A stretch of 64,000 bases of DNA from Bradyrhizobium sp. JYMT SZCCT0180 (GCF_018130165.1 NZ_JAFCLZ010000016.1:147539-211538), one strand, 5' to 3'; numbered from the stretch's first letter, positions 35,818 through 44,033 are shown. Numbers and translations: made by a program. The notes: a model not told the origin generated them from the sequence alone.

Positions 35818-36635
35818 TGCAAGTCAGAGCGTTTTCCAGCGAAGTGGTCCCGGTTCGCGTCAAGAAAACGCGTCAAAATAAAGAATCCAGAGCTCCGTTT
35901 CGATTTAATCGAAACGGAAAAGGCTCCTGCCGCCCAGGTGTCGCGGTTGCGGTGCTATCAGCGCTGCTCGCCGTTCTGCTTGTTCCTGGATCGCCCGCGT
36001 GGTCGCAGGCGGCTCCGAGCCTGCAGAAAGACATGGTCGGCCAGTGGGAGCTTGCGACTACCGAGCGCAGCAAGACCTGCGTCGTGACGCTCAAATCCGA
36101 TACGACGCCGCAAGGCCTGAAGCTCGAACTTGAGCCGAACTGCGCGGCGGCGCTGCCCTTCACCAAGGATATCACCGCCTGGAGTATCAAGGGCCTCGGC
36201 GACATCGTGCGGATGCAGGATGTCGCCGGCCAGCCGGTGATCGATTTCACCGAAGTCGAGAGTGGCATTTTCGAAGGGCTGCGGACCGGCGAGGGCGTCT
36301 ACATCCTGCAGAATCTCGCAGCCGCCCGCTCGCTCGCCAAATCGATGGACCAGATGATCGGCGACTGGTCGATGGTGCGCGGCAACGGCAAGGCGATCTG
36401 CGGCCTGACGCTCACCAACACCGAGGCGACAGGCGATAATTTCCAGGTATTTTTGAAGCCGCGCTGCGATCCCGCGGTGGCCGCGTTCGCGCCCAACCAG
36501 TGGCGGCTCGATCACGGCCGGATGATACTGATGTCGGCCAGCGGCCAGACCTGGCAGTTCGAGGCCGATGACAATGCGCAATGGCGTCGGGTGCCCGACA
36601 GCGCCGATCCCCTGATCATGATCCGGGGGCAGTAG
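35817..36635 (+). CDS. Secreted protein with two AprI/Inh-like domains
   Basis: This 272-residue protein has a hydrophobic export segment (VAVAVLSALLAVLLVPGSPA) and two tandem domains resembling AprI/Inh metalloprotease inhibitors. The first runs about 74-165 (MVGQWELATTERSKTCVVTL with a second Cys in EPNCAAALPF), the second about 178-268 (MIGDWSMVRGNGKAICGLTL with KPRCDPAVAAF). Each has one probable disulfide. The ATG at 35817 overlaps the dehydrogenase stop. The first 37 or so codons run through a dispersed palindromic repeat, so the natural start may differ; GTG at 35952 would lack a basic N-terminus. It may protect against or regulate a protease. Confidence 0.75.
   Translation: MQVRAFSSEVVPVRVKKTRQNKESRAPFRFNRNGKGSCRPGVAVAVLSALLAVLLVPGSPAWSQAAPSLQKDMVGQWELATTERSKTCVVTLKSDTTPQGLKLELEPNCAAALPFTKDITAWSIKGLGDIVRMQDVAGQPVIDFTEVESGIFEGLRTGEGVYILQNLAAARSLAKSMDQMIGDWSMVRGNGKAICGLTLTNTEATGDNFQVFLKPRCDPAVAAFAPNQWRLDHGRMILMSASGQTWQFEADDNAQWRRVPDSADPLIMIRGQ
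35826..35927. repeat. Dispersed rhizobial palindromic repeat inside a coding start
   Basis: The segment beginning AGAGCGTTTTCCAGCGAAGT and ending near AAAAGGCTCC resembles a family of repeats I recognise from Bradyrhizobium-type intergenic regions. It carries a perfect 11-bp palindrome CCGTTTCGATT/AATCGAAACGG at 35895-35917. Here it lies inside the predicted N-terminus of the AprI/Inh-like protein. Confidence 0.6.
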
Positions 36636-36812
36636 GCACCATCCGCGCCGGCCACGACGACAGGAGGGTCCGGCGGAACCTTTTCGCTGTCGCCGCCTTT
36701 CTTCGAACCACCAAGCCACAGCGATCACCAATTGGTGTCGCCAGGTCCCGCGTACGCGGTCCAATCGTGTGGAAGCTGAGCCGCGGCGGGCCGGGAACCG
36801 TAGGAATCGGTC

Positions 36813-37886
36813 ATGTCGCTCTTCCGCTATGTCAGGCGCATGTTGATAGCGCCCATTACGCTCCTGGTTTTGACGGCTGCTGGATCGGCTTCGGCGCAGT
36901 CATCGGTTCCGCCCCATCTTGCGGGCTGGTGGATCGCGGTCGACAACGTCGCCTTTCCGCCGCTGTGGCGGGACGGCACCATCGTGCCGATGGAGGAGCT
37001 TCTCATCATCGAGAGCGACGGGCGGTTCGAGAACCGCATGATGGGATTTTACGGTGTCGATCCCGGCTATTGCGCCAAGGAAAACCTCTGCAGCGATGCT
37101 CCGCTGATGGCCACCGGACGGCTCGCGCTTTCAGGTTCGACCCGCGCCACCGGCACAGGACAGACTTTTGAGTCCGGCAACAAACTCCTGCTCAGCGAAA
37201 TCAGCACAGCGGCGAACCGAATTGACTCGCCGCGTGGCGATCCGATCATCCGCGCGCGCAGCGTGAGCGCAACAACTGCCTGGATGGTCGAGGGTCGGGC
37301 GGATGCGGACGACGGTATGCTTTTGTTGCGTCGGGCCGCAGGCGAGGAGCCTCGTGCCTTCGTCAAGATAGCGCCCGAGAAATTGCGCCGGCTGCGCGCG
37401 GGCATCATGGTGTCCGAGCTCTCCGCCCTGCAGCATTGGCGCTGCTATCTCGCTTCCGCCACCGGCGGAGACGTCAGGTCGATGCCGCTGCGCAATGACA
37501 AGCCGATGCTGCCCGCGGTCCGCGACTACATCGCGGCCGCCCACTATTATTTGACCGCACTGACCTACGCGGGCCGCCCGACGGTCGATGATCCCGATCC
37601 CAACCAGCGCCGGCTTGCCGGGGTCGCGCTCGAGGACCTGATGGCCGGGTCGCCGGCAAAGCTGCCGCAGCCCAGGACCGTTCAGGAGCGGCGCGAGGTC
37701 AAGGCGGTTGCAAGATATCTCACCGTGGTGGTCAAGGGCGAGCAGCCCGAGGCGGCAAAGGCCATGATGGCACGGGAATTCCCCGGCGTCCCCTTGCGCC
37801 AGGATCTGGCCGAACCGGAAATATTGGCGTTGACGACCTATTTGCGCGGCGGCGCGGATCGAAACCGGCTGTTTTGCGCTGGTTGA
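36813..37886 (+). CDS. Secreted protein of unknown function
   Basis: This 357-residue protein has a signal peptide (MLIAPITLLVLTAAGSASAQ). I do not recognise the family. It begins with a lipocalin-like or AprI-like stretch, PPHLAGWWIAVDNVAFPPLW, and has Cys residues at CAKENLC, in HWRCYL and near the C-terminus (FCAG). The C-terminal third is helical and charged. It follows the AprI/Inh-like gene by 177 bases on the same strand and could belong to the same cell-envelope function. Confidence 0.6.
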   Translation: MSLFRYVRRMLIAPITLLVLTAAGSASAQSSVPPHLAGWWIAVDNVAFPPLWRDGTIVPMEELLIIESDGRFENRMMGFYGVDPGYCAKENLCSDAPLMATGRLALSGSTRATGTGQTFESGNKLLLSEISTAANRIDSPRGDPIIRARSVSATTAWMVEGRADADDGMLLLRRAAGEEPRAFVKIAPEKLRRLRAGIMVSELSALQHWRCYLASATGGDVRSMPLRNDKPMLPAVRDYIAAAHYYLTALTYAGRPTVDDPDPNQRRLAGVALEDLMAGSPAKLPQPRTVQERREVKAVARYLTVVVKGEQPEAAKAMMAREFPGVPLRQDLAEPEILALTTYLRGGADRNRLFCAG

Positions 37887-37907
37887 GGCCAGTATTGTTG
37901 CCGAGAC

Positions 37908-37946
37908 CGCGCTGATCCCGGATCAGCCCGCGCTGATCCCGGATCG
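37908..37946. repeat. Two tandem copies of an 18-base motif, period 21
   Basis: CGCGCTGATCCCGGATC occurs at 37908 and again at 37929. Each copy holds the dyad GATCCCGGATC. It lies in the gap between the unknown secreted protein and the ECF42-type operon. Confidence 0.6.
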
Positions 37947-37985
37947 CCGCGTCCATTGGCCCTCTCGAAAAATTCTCAAAATCCC

Positions 37986-38012
37986 TGTCGATTCCCGGCA
38001 ATCCCGTTCGTC
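37986..38012 (+). promoter_or_regulatory. Candidate ECF42-type promoter
   Basis: TGTCGA at 37986 and CGTC at 38009 are separated by 17 bases, 65 bases before the first YciI start. As I recall, ECF42 sigma factors recognise TGTCGA at -35 and a CG(A/T)C-like -10. The adjacent operon encodes such a sigma factor, so autoregulation is likely. Confidence 0.5.
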
Positions 38013-38077
38013 GTCTGAAATAGCGGGACAGTTCCGCGGGCTGGGTGCCTGCGGCTCGCCTCAAACAGGAGTTTTTC

Positions 38078-38449
38078 ATGCGCTTCATGTCGATCGTCAT
38101 GTCGTCCCATCCGCCCGCGGAGCCGCCGGCAGCAATGATGGAGGCGATGAACAAGCTCGCCGACAGGGAAATCAAGGCCGGCCGCATGCTGGACACCGGC
38201 GGGTTGATGCCGCTCGCGATGGGTGCGCAGGTGCGCATCACCGACGGCAAGCTCAGTGTCGTCGATGGCCCGTTCGTGGAGGCCAAGGAAGTGATCGGCG
38301 GCTACGCGATATCAGAATTGCGCAGCAAGGAAGAGGCGGTGGCGCTGGCGAAGGAATTCATGCAGCTCCACGTCGATCACATGCCGGGCTGGGAAGGGAC
38401 GTGCGAGATTCGCGCGTTCTTCGATGGCGCGCCGGGCGAGTGTTCCTGA
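38078..38449 (+). CDS. YciI/DGPF domain protein, paralog 1
   Basis: This 123-residue protein starts MRFMSIVMSSHPPAEPP and carries the DGPF motif in KLSVVDGPFVEAKEVIGGYA, which names the family. It ends with the HMPGWEGTCEIRAF block shared with the next gene. DGPF proteins are the usual partners and targets of ECF42 sigma factors; their biochemical role is unknown. Start at 38078 has AGGAG at good spacing. First gene of the sigma-factor operon. Confidence 0.88.
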   Translation: MRFMSIVMSSHPPAEPPAAMMEAMNKLADREIKAGRMLDTGGLMPLAMGAQVRITDGKLSVVDGPFVEAKEVIGGYAISELRSKEEAVALAKEFMQLHVDHMPGWEGTCEIRAFFDGAPGECS

Positions 38450-38521
38450 TCATCGCCGTTCGCCATCCCGGCCGCCGCTAACCAGCGATAGCGGTGGCTA
38501 GCTCACAAGGGAGTTCTTCAC

Positions 38522-38914
38522 ATGCGCTTCATGTATATCGTTACGCCTGTCCACCCTACACCGCCGACGCCCGAATTGATGGCGGCCGTGCACAAGCTTG
38601 CCGAACGCGAAATCAAGGCCGGCCGCATGGTCACCAGCGGTGCGCTACAACCTCGGACATTGGGCGCGCAGGTGCGGATCACGGACGGCAGGCTCGGTGT
38701 CGTGGACGGGCCGTTCGTGGAAGCCAAGGAAGTGATCGGCGGCTATGCGATCTTCGAACTCCGCGACAAGCAGGAGGCGATCGAGAAGGCGGTCGAGTTC
38801 ATGCAGGTTCACCGCGACTACATGCCGGGTTGGGAAGGCACGTGCGAAGTCCGCGCTTTTGTGACGGCGGATTGGGAGGCGGCCTGCTCGGTCAGTGCGC
38901 GGGCCGCCTCTTGA
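38522..38914 (+). CDS. YciI/DGPF domain protein, paralog 2
   Basis: This 130-residue paralog of the preceding product shares EIKAGRM, GAQVRITDG, VVDGPFVEAKEVIGGYAI and YMPGWEGTCEVRAF. It has a GGGAG ribosome site 8 bases before the ATG. It sits 10 bases before the sigma-factor start and probably shares its transcript. Confidence 0.88.
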   Translation: MRFMYIVTPVHPTPPTPELMAAVHKLAEREIKAGRMVTSGALQPRTLGAQVRITDGRLGVVDGPFVEAKEVIGGYAIFELRDKQEAIEKAVEFMQVHRDYMPGWEGTCEVRAFVTADWEAACSVSARAAS

Positions 38915-38924
38915 AGTCCTCACC

Positions 38925-40217
38925 ATGCAAGCACCGTCGGCGGCGATGACCGCCGCCGACATCCATCGCACCGTCGTCGCCGTCTGGCGCATCGAGCAGC
39001 CGCGGCTGCTCACCAGCCTGTCGCGGATGCTGCGCGACGTGCCGCTGGCCGAGGACCTGACGCAGGAAGCGCTGCTGGCGGCGATCGAGCATTGGCCTGT
39101 CACGGGCGTTCCGGAAAAGCCCGGCGCCTGGCTGATGGCGATCGCCAAAAGGCGCGCGCTGGATCAGCTGCGCCGCCGCCAGATGCTCACCCGCAAGCAC
39201 GAGATCGTGGCGCGGGACATGGAGCAGGAACAGCAGGCCATGCCCGATTTCGACAGCGCGCTCGACGACGATATCGGCGATGAATTGCTGCGGCTGATCT
39301 TCACCGCCTGCCATCCGCGCCTGTCTCGCGAAGCCCGCGCCGCGCTGGCGCTGCGGATGATCTGCGGGTTGACCACGGACGAGATCGCGCGCGCCTTCCT
39401 GCTGCCGGAGGCGACCATTGCTCAAAGGATCGTGCGGGCGAAGCGGACGCTGTCGGAATCCGGGCTCGCTTACGAGACCCCGCGCGGCGAGGAGCTTTCC
39501 GAGCGGCTCGCCTCGGTGCTGGAGGTCGTCTACCTCATCTTCAACGAGGGCTATACGGCAGCCCGCGGCGACGAATGGCTGCGGCCGCAGCTCTGCAACG
39601 ATGCGCTGCGCATGGGCCGCGTGCTGACCTCGATCGCGCCGCAGGAATCCGAGGCGCACGGCCTGCTGGCGCTGATGGAGTTAAACGCCTCGCGCATCGC
39701 CGCGCGCACCGATAAAGCCGGCGATCCGATCCTGCTGATGGATCAGAACCGCGGGCTGTGGGACCAGCTCCAGATCCGCCGCGGCATGTCGGCACTGGCA
39801 CGCGCGCACGAACTCGGCGGCGCTGGCGGCTTCTACGCGTTACAGGCGGCGATCATCGCCTGCCACGCTCAGGCGTCGGCGCCCGATGAGACACCCTGGC
39901 CGCGCATTGCAGAGCTCTACGCCGAACTGGCCGGGTTGGTTCGCTCGCCCATCATCGAACTCAACCGCGCCGTTGCGGTCGGCATGGCCGAGGGACCGGC
40001 GGCAGCGCTTACGATCGTGGACCGTCTCGCGCACGAGCCCGCGCTGAGGACCTATCATCTGCTGGGAAGCGTTCGCGGCGATCTCCTGCACAAGCTCGGC
40101 CGCTTCGAGGAAGCGCGCGCCGCGTTCGAGGCCGCTGCCAGTCTCGCCGGCAACAAGCGCGAGCAGGAGTTACTGAAGCGGCGCGCCGCCGAAGCAGGCA
40201 GCGGCGCGCCGGCTTGA
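38925..40217 (+). CDS. ECF42-type RNA polymerase sigma factor with C-terminal extension
   Basis: This 430-residue protein has sigma region 2 near the N-terminus (LTSLSRMLRDVPLAEDLTQE, then PGAWLMAIAKRRALDQLRRR) and region 4 (ALRMICGLTTDEIARAFLLP then EATIAQRIVRAKRTL). A long C-terminal domain with TPR-like helices starts at about 190 (VYLIFNEGYTAARGDEWLRP). That architecture with two upstream DGPF genes fits ECF42. There is no anti-sigma factor; control is thought to lie in the C-terminal domain. An ATG at 38925 is chosen over a GTG at 38895, which would overlap the upstream gene. Confidence 0.88.
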   Translation: MQAPSAAMTAADIHRTVVAVWRIEQPRLLTSLSRMLRDVPLAEDLTQEALLAAIEHWPVTGVPEKPGAWLMAIAKRRALDQLRRRQMLTRKHEIVARDMEQEQQAMPDFDSALDDDIGDELLRLIFTACHPRLSREARAALALRMICGLTTDEIARAFLLPEATIAQRIVRAKRTLSESGLAYETPRGEELSERLASVLEVVYLIFNEGYTAARGDEWLRPQLCNDALRMGRVLTSIAPQESEAHGLLALMELNASRIAARTDKAGDPILLMDQNRGLWDQLQIRRGMSALARAHELGGAGGFYALQAAIIACHAQASAPDETPWPRIAELYAELAGLVRSPIIELNRAVAVGMAEGPAAALTIVDRLAHEPALRTYHLLGSVRGDLLHKLGRFEEARAAFEAAASLAGNKREQELLKRRAAEAGSGAPA

Positions 40218-40219
40218 GC

Positions 40220-40531
40220 CTAGATGAAGCGGAACTGCGACCGTTCGCGCTTCGCAAGTTTTGGAATGGCCTGGCCGACGATGATGTTCTTGAAGTGGGG
40301 CGTTTGCTGATGATCGGCGAAGGCTGCTTCGCCCGCGAACACCTCGTAGAAGAAGTATTTCCGCGGCTCGGCCAGGTTCTGATGGATCTGGAATTCCTTC
40401 ACGCCGGGCTCGCGCTGTGCCTGCGGCAGGAAATCTTTCAGTAGACCAGCGACCGCCGCTTCTTCGCCCGGATTGACCTCCCAGAACGCGGTGACGACCA
40501 GGCTTTGGTTGGCGTTGTCGATTGCTGCCAT
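40220..40531 (-). CDS. ABM-domain monooxygenase-like protein
   Basis: This 103-residue antibiotic-biosynthesis-monooxygenase fold protein has LVVTAFWEVNPGEEAAVAGL, PGVKEFQIHQNLAEPRKYFF and the acidic/aromatic YEVFAGEAAFADHQQTPHF core. Members such as YgiN act as quinol monooxygenases or small stress proteins. GGAG lies upstream of the ATG. It converges with the sigma-factor gene, 2 bases apart. Confidence 0.85.
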   Translation of the reverse strand: MAAIDNANQSLVVTAFWEVNPGEEAAVAGLLKDFLPQAQREPGVKEFQIHQNLAEPRKYFFYEVFAGEAAFADHQQTPHFKNIIVGQAIPKLAKRERSQFRFI

Positions 40532-40690
40532 GTTGTTCTCCTGTGAATGCAGCGCCGGTTCGATCCGGCGACTGCGATCATCATGGCAGGGATCGCAACA
40601 TCAATGCTTCGACATCAATCGAATTGTTATATGAGCACGGCGTGCGGAACCAGCGAGAGGATTCGAGGCGACGACAGCGCCCCGCGCCAA

Positions 40691-40984
40691 TCACCAACAG
40701 GATGGCGCCGTCTCCGCCGGTTCGAACATCCTTCCCGTCAGCCTGCGGAGGCCGCGCGCGCTCGCACGCTTCTTTCGGTAGTCGAGCACGGGAAGCCCGC
40801 CCCAACCCCAATTGCCGGTGTCGACTTCGTCGATAACGACGAATGTTGATTCAAGCGGCTTCTTGAGCACGTCGAGCAGCAGCTGGCTGACGCCCTTGAT
40901 CAGCGCGGCCTTTTCTTCCCTTGTCGCCGCGTCGGCACCGTCTTCGGTGCCTTCGCGGGTGATCTGGATGGTGACGATGGGCAT
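40691..40984 (-). CDS. 4-oxalocrotonate tautomerase family protein
   Basis: The ATG at 40984 gives MPIVTIQITREG, so that after Met removal the catalytic Pro is N-terminal, as this family needs. An in-frame ATG two codons upstream would bury it. The rest matches the family: EEKAALIKGVSQLLLDVLKK and TFVVIDEVDTGNWGWGGLPV. About 25 extra residues at the C-terminus are rich in Arg and look unrelated to the usual fold. It lies just downstream of the SDR gene on the same strand (35 bases). Confidence 0.8.
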   Translation of the reverse strand: MPIVTIQITREGTEDGADAATREEKAALIKGVSQLLLDVLKKPLESTFVVIDEVDTGNWGWGGLPVLDYRKKRASARGLRRLTGRMFEPAETAPSCW

Positions 40985-41019
40985 GTTCATTGTCCTTGCT
41001 GGAGTGTTCCGAATGGCTG

Positions 41020-41730
41020 TCAGTGACCGGCGCTCTGGCCGCCATCGACATGCAGGATTTCGCCGGTAACGAAGGCGGCGCTTTCCAGGAACAGCACGGC
41101 GTCGACGATGTCCTTGGCTTCGCCCATGCGTCCGACCGGATGCAGATTGGCCAGGAACTCGTGCGTCTCAGGTTTGTGCATCGGGGTCTTGATGACACCC
41201 GGGGACACAGCGTTGACGCGGATGCCCCGCTTTGCGTACTCGATCGCAAGCGATTTGGTGGCGGCGTTCAAACCGCCCTTGGTCAGCGAGGCCAGCACCG
41301 AGGGAACGTTGCTGTTGGCATGATCAACCAGGCTGGTCGTGATCTGCACGATGTGACCCGAACCCTGCTTCAGCATTTCTGCCGCGGCGAGCTTGCTGAG
41401 GTGGAAAAAGCTGCCGAGATTGATCGCAATGACAGATGCGTAATCTTCCGCGCTGTATTCGGTGAACGGCTTGGCGATGAAAATGCCGGCATTGTTGACC
41501 AGGGAGTCGATGCGGCCGAAACGCTCCAGCGCCTGCGACACGATTTTCTGCGCGGTCGCCGGGTCGGAAACGTCGCCCGCCACAGCCAGAACGTCCGGAT
41601 CGCTGGACGGCTTGATTGAACGGGAATTGGCGACGACGCGGTAGTTGCGATCGCGATATCCCTTCACCAGATCCGCGCCGATGCCCTGCGATGCGCCGGT
41701 GATGATGACGACTTTCTGTTCCTTACCCAT
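41020..41730 (-). CDS. SDR family oxidoreductase lacking the catalytic Tyr
   Basis: This 236-residue short-chain dehydrogenase has the cofactor motif IITGASQGIGADLVKGY and SLVNNAGIF. The active-site stretch reads SVLASLTKGGLNAATKSLA: Lys151 is present, but the position four before it, normally Tyr, is Ala147. The enzyme may therefore be inactive or use another proton donor. A strong AGGAGG ribosome site precedes the ATG. It forms a probable operon with the tautomerase gene downstream. Confidence 0.88.
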   Translation of the reverse strand: MGKEQKVVIITGASQGIGADLVKGYRDRNYRVVANSRSIKPSSDPDVLAVAGDVSDPATAQKIVSQALERFGRIDSLVNNAGIFIAKPFTEYSAEDYASVIAINLGSFFHLSKLAAAEMLKQGSGHIVQITTSLVDHANSNVPSVLASLTKGGLNAATKSLAIEYAKRGIRVNAVSPGVIKTPMHKPETHEFLANLHPVGRMGEAKDIVDAVLFLESAAFVTGEILHVDGGQSAGH

Positions 41731-41833
41731 GGTAGCCTCCTGATCTCTGGGAAGCGGCAGGTTTGCCGCCCCGGGGCCGTGTGGCGCCGATGGAGATCAG
41801 GCTAGTTCTTCCGGATTTCGTTGCGAATGCCCG

Positions 41834-42802
41834 CTATTCGGAAGGAACTCTTCCGCTGCGCGAACGAATGGCGCTGGCGTTCTTGTCGGCCTCGTTCGAG
41901 AGCCGGGTGAAATACCGCTTCAGGCGCGGCGCGGCGAAATCGACAAAGGCCCGCACCTTCGGCACCGACAAACGCCCCTGCGGCGCCAGCAAATGAACCG
42001 GCAGCGGCGGGTGTTCGTCCTTGCCGAGCAGCAGTTGCAGCCGTCCGTCGCGGATTTCGTCGGCGATGTGATAGGAGAACAGCCGCGTGACCCCGTGCCC
42101 TTCCGTCACCGAGGCGATCGCCGCGCGAACCGTGTTGACGACCAGCCGCGGTGCGAACTGGACCACCCGTGGAACGGAGGATCCCTTCAGCGGCGGGAAG
42201 CTCCAGGAATCCAGCCCGAAATGCGTCATGGCGACAATCCGGTGCTTTGCCAGGTCGGCCGGTTCGCGGATGACGGGATGCCGCGCCAGATATCCCGGTG
42301 ACGCCGCGATCACGCGGCGAACTTCGCCGACACGCACTGCGACGAAATTCGAATCGGCGAGATGCGCGATGCGGAGCGCGACGTCGATGCCCTCGTCGAT
42401 CAGATTCACCGGCCGGTCGAGCAGAACGAGCCGCGCCGACACCGCCTGATATTCGTTCATGAAGGCTTCGAGGATCGACCGCAGAATATCTTCACCGGTG
42501 ATGATGGGCGCGGTGAGGGTCAGCGTTCCGCGTGGCGCCGAGCGTTCGCTGCCGGCGACGAGATCGGCTTCCTCGAGTTCGACGAGAACGCGGCGGCAGG
42601 CAACGACGTAGCGCTCGCCGGCCTCGCTCAGCTTCAGCGACCGCGTGGTGCGATGAAGCAGTTCAGCCCCGACATGGTTCTCGAGGAAGGCGATCGCGCG
42701 GCTCACGGCGGCCGGTGAGCGGCGCAGGCGTCTGCCGGCACCGGCGAGGCTGCCCTCGTCGACGGCGGAGACAAAGACTTTCATCGCGTCGATGCGGTCC
42801 AT
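41834..42802 (-). CDS. LysR family transcriptional regulator
   Basis: This 322-residue regulator has an N-terminal winged helix (AMKVFVSAVDEGSLAGAGRR, SPAAVSRAIAFLENHVGAEL, HRTTRSLKLSEAGE) and a LysR substrate domain from about 90. It is most like the AphB/CrgA-type group that often controls SDR or quinone-linked genes. It lies upstream of the SDR gene on the same strand with about 100 bases between, and 12 bases downstream of the TetR gene. Confidence 0.88.
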   Translation of the reverse strand: MDRIDAMKVFVSAVDEGSLAGAGRRLRRSPAAVSRAIAFLENHVGAELLHRTTRSLKLSEAGERYVVACRRVLVELEEADLVAGSERSAPRGTLTLTAPIITGEDILRSILEAFMNEYQAVSARLVLLDRPVNLIDEGIDVALRIAHLADSNFVAVRVGEVRRVIAASPGYLARHPVIREPADLAKHRIVAMTHFGLDSWSFPPLKGSSVPRVVQFAPRLVVNTVRAAIASVTEGHGVTRLFSYHIADEIRDGRLQLLLGKDEHPPLPVHLLAPQGRLSVPKVRAFVDFAAPRLKRYFTRLSNEADKNASAIRSRSGRVPSE

Positions 42803-42814
42803 TTGCTCTTCCGG

Positions 42815-43423
42815 CTACGCCGTACGAAAGCCTTCGATCAGGCTGGCGATGATCTTCTGCCCGCGCGCCCGCAGCTTCTTGGGGTTCTCCGCCTCGGGCA
42901 GCAACAGCGCCACCTTGCAGATCATCGCATCGACCATGCGGCTCAAAAGATCGATGTCCTCGAAATCGAGCTCACCCTGGCGCTTCAGCGCGGCCAGCGT
43001 CGCCGATAGCAGCGCCATCGGGTAGGCCTCCTCGATCTCCCGGTAACGGGCGTTGCCGAGCACGGCCGGCGCCTCCTGGATCACGATGCGTCCATAGGCC
43101 GGCTCGAGACAGGCATCGAGATAGGCATCGATGCCTTCGGTGAGCCGGTCCCACACTTTGCGCTGCGTCTTGGCGCGGGCTTCGATCTTCGCGGCCGCCT
43201 CGATCTGCAACGTAACGACAACGGCGTCGAACAGCGCCTTCTTGTCCTCGAAGTGGTGGTAGAAGGCGCCCCGCGTCACCCGGGCCGCCCGCGAGATCGC
43301 CTCGATTCCGGCCGCCTGGTAGCCCTCGCCGGCAAATGCGACGAGGCCGGCCGCCAGCAGCGCCTGCCGCGTCGCCTCGGTGTATTCCTCGCGACGGGTG
43401 CGCGTGCGTCCATCTTCCTGCAT
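42815..43423 (-). CDS. TetR/AcrR family transcriptional regulator
   Basis: This 202-residue regulator has a classic TetR helix-turn-helix (ATRQALLAAGLVAFAGEGYQ, IEAISRAARVTRGAFYHHFE, DKKALFDAV). The C-terminal ligand domain (about 75-200) has no obvious ligand clue. It is divergent from the SnoaL gene, and the shared region contains a dyad that could be its operator. Confidence 0.88.
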   Translation of the reverse strand: MQEDGRTRTRREEYTEATRQALLAAGLVAFAGEGYQAAGIEAISRAARVTRGAFYHHFEDKKALFDAVVVTLQIEAAAKIEARAKTQRKVWDRLTEGIDAYLDACLEPAYGRIVIQEAPAVLGNARYREIEEAYPMALLSATLAALKRQGELDFEDIDLLSRMVDAMICKVALLLPEAENPKKLRARGQKIIASLIEGFRTA

Positions 43424-43467
43424 TGATCAGACATACCACTTGACGTTTGGAAGCCTATCGACATATG

Positions 43468-43484
43468 ACATACATGCGGTATGT
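43468..43484. promoter_or_regulatory. Candidate TetR operator dyad
   Basis: ACATAC-ATGCG-GTATGT is a 6-bp perfect inverted repeat with a 5-base spacer in the 139-base gap between the TetR gene and the divergent SnoaL gene. Position and size fit a TetR-family operator. Confidence 0.45.
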
Positions 43485-43562
43485 GAAAAACAGTCAGTAT
43501 GGATTTGGGCTATCCCGCGTTTCGCAGGGAGGCCCGGGCATCTGGGCGAGGAGCAGCCTCAC

Positions 43563-44033
43563 ATGAACAGCAATTGGATGTTTGAACTGGCGCAGGCGCT
43601 GGCCGTGGCGAAAAGCCGGCAGGACGTGCCTGCCGCCTTGAAGGTGCTTCACGAGGACATGCTGCTGGAAAGCCCGGCCTTCGGCACCAGCGCCCGCGGC
43701 CTCGCCGAGAACGAGATGGCGCTGAGCCGGTTCTTTGCATCGTTTCCCGATTACAATGTCGTGCTGCAGGGCCATGCCGCCGGCGAAGACACGCTGGTGT
43801 GCTGGGGCAGGGTGCAGATGACCATGACCGGCGACCGCTTCGGCGTCGTGCCCAACGGCAAGCGAGCCGATCTTCCGGTGTTCATCCAGTTCGCCTTCAG
43901 GGACGACCTGATCGCGCATGAGCGCTTCTTCTTCGACCTGTCGGAGCTCTGCGCCCAATCTGGCGTCTCGACCGATGCCGTCAGGCGAAAGATCTTTGGC
44001 GACACGACAGCCCGGCAACTCGCGGCTGAATGA
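43563..44033 (+). CDS. SnoaL-like/NTF2-fold protein
   Basis: This 156-residue polyketide-cyclase-like (SnoaL/NTF2) protein has LAVAKSRQDVPAALKVLHED, LSRFFASFPDYNVVLQGHAA, MTGDRFGVVPNGKRADLPVF and FAFRDDLIAHERFFFD. Such proteins shape small cyclase or isomerase pockets. The ATG at 43563 follows GAGGAG; the frame upstream is not supported. Its stop overlaps the next start as ATGA. Confidence 0.8.
   Translation: MNSNWMFELAQALAVAKSRQDVPAALKVLHEDMLLESPAFGTSARGLAENEMALSRFFASFPDYNVVLQGHAAGEDTLVCWGRVQMTMTGDRFGVVPNGKRADLPVFIQFAFRDDLIAHERFFFDLSELCAQSGVSTDAVRRKIFGDTTARQLAAE

Noticed and set aside
37908..37946. Possible CRISPR-like repeats
   Set aside because: Only two copies with a 3-base spacer; it is a simple tandem duplication.
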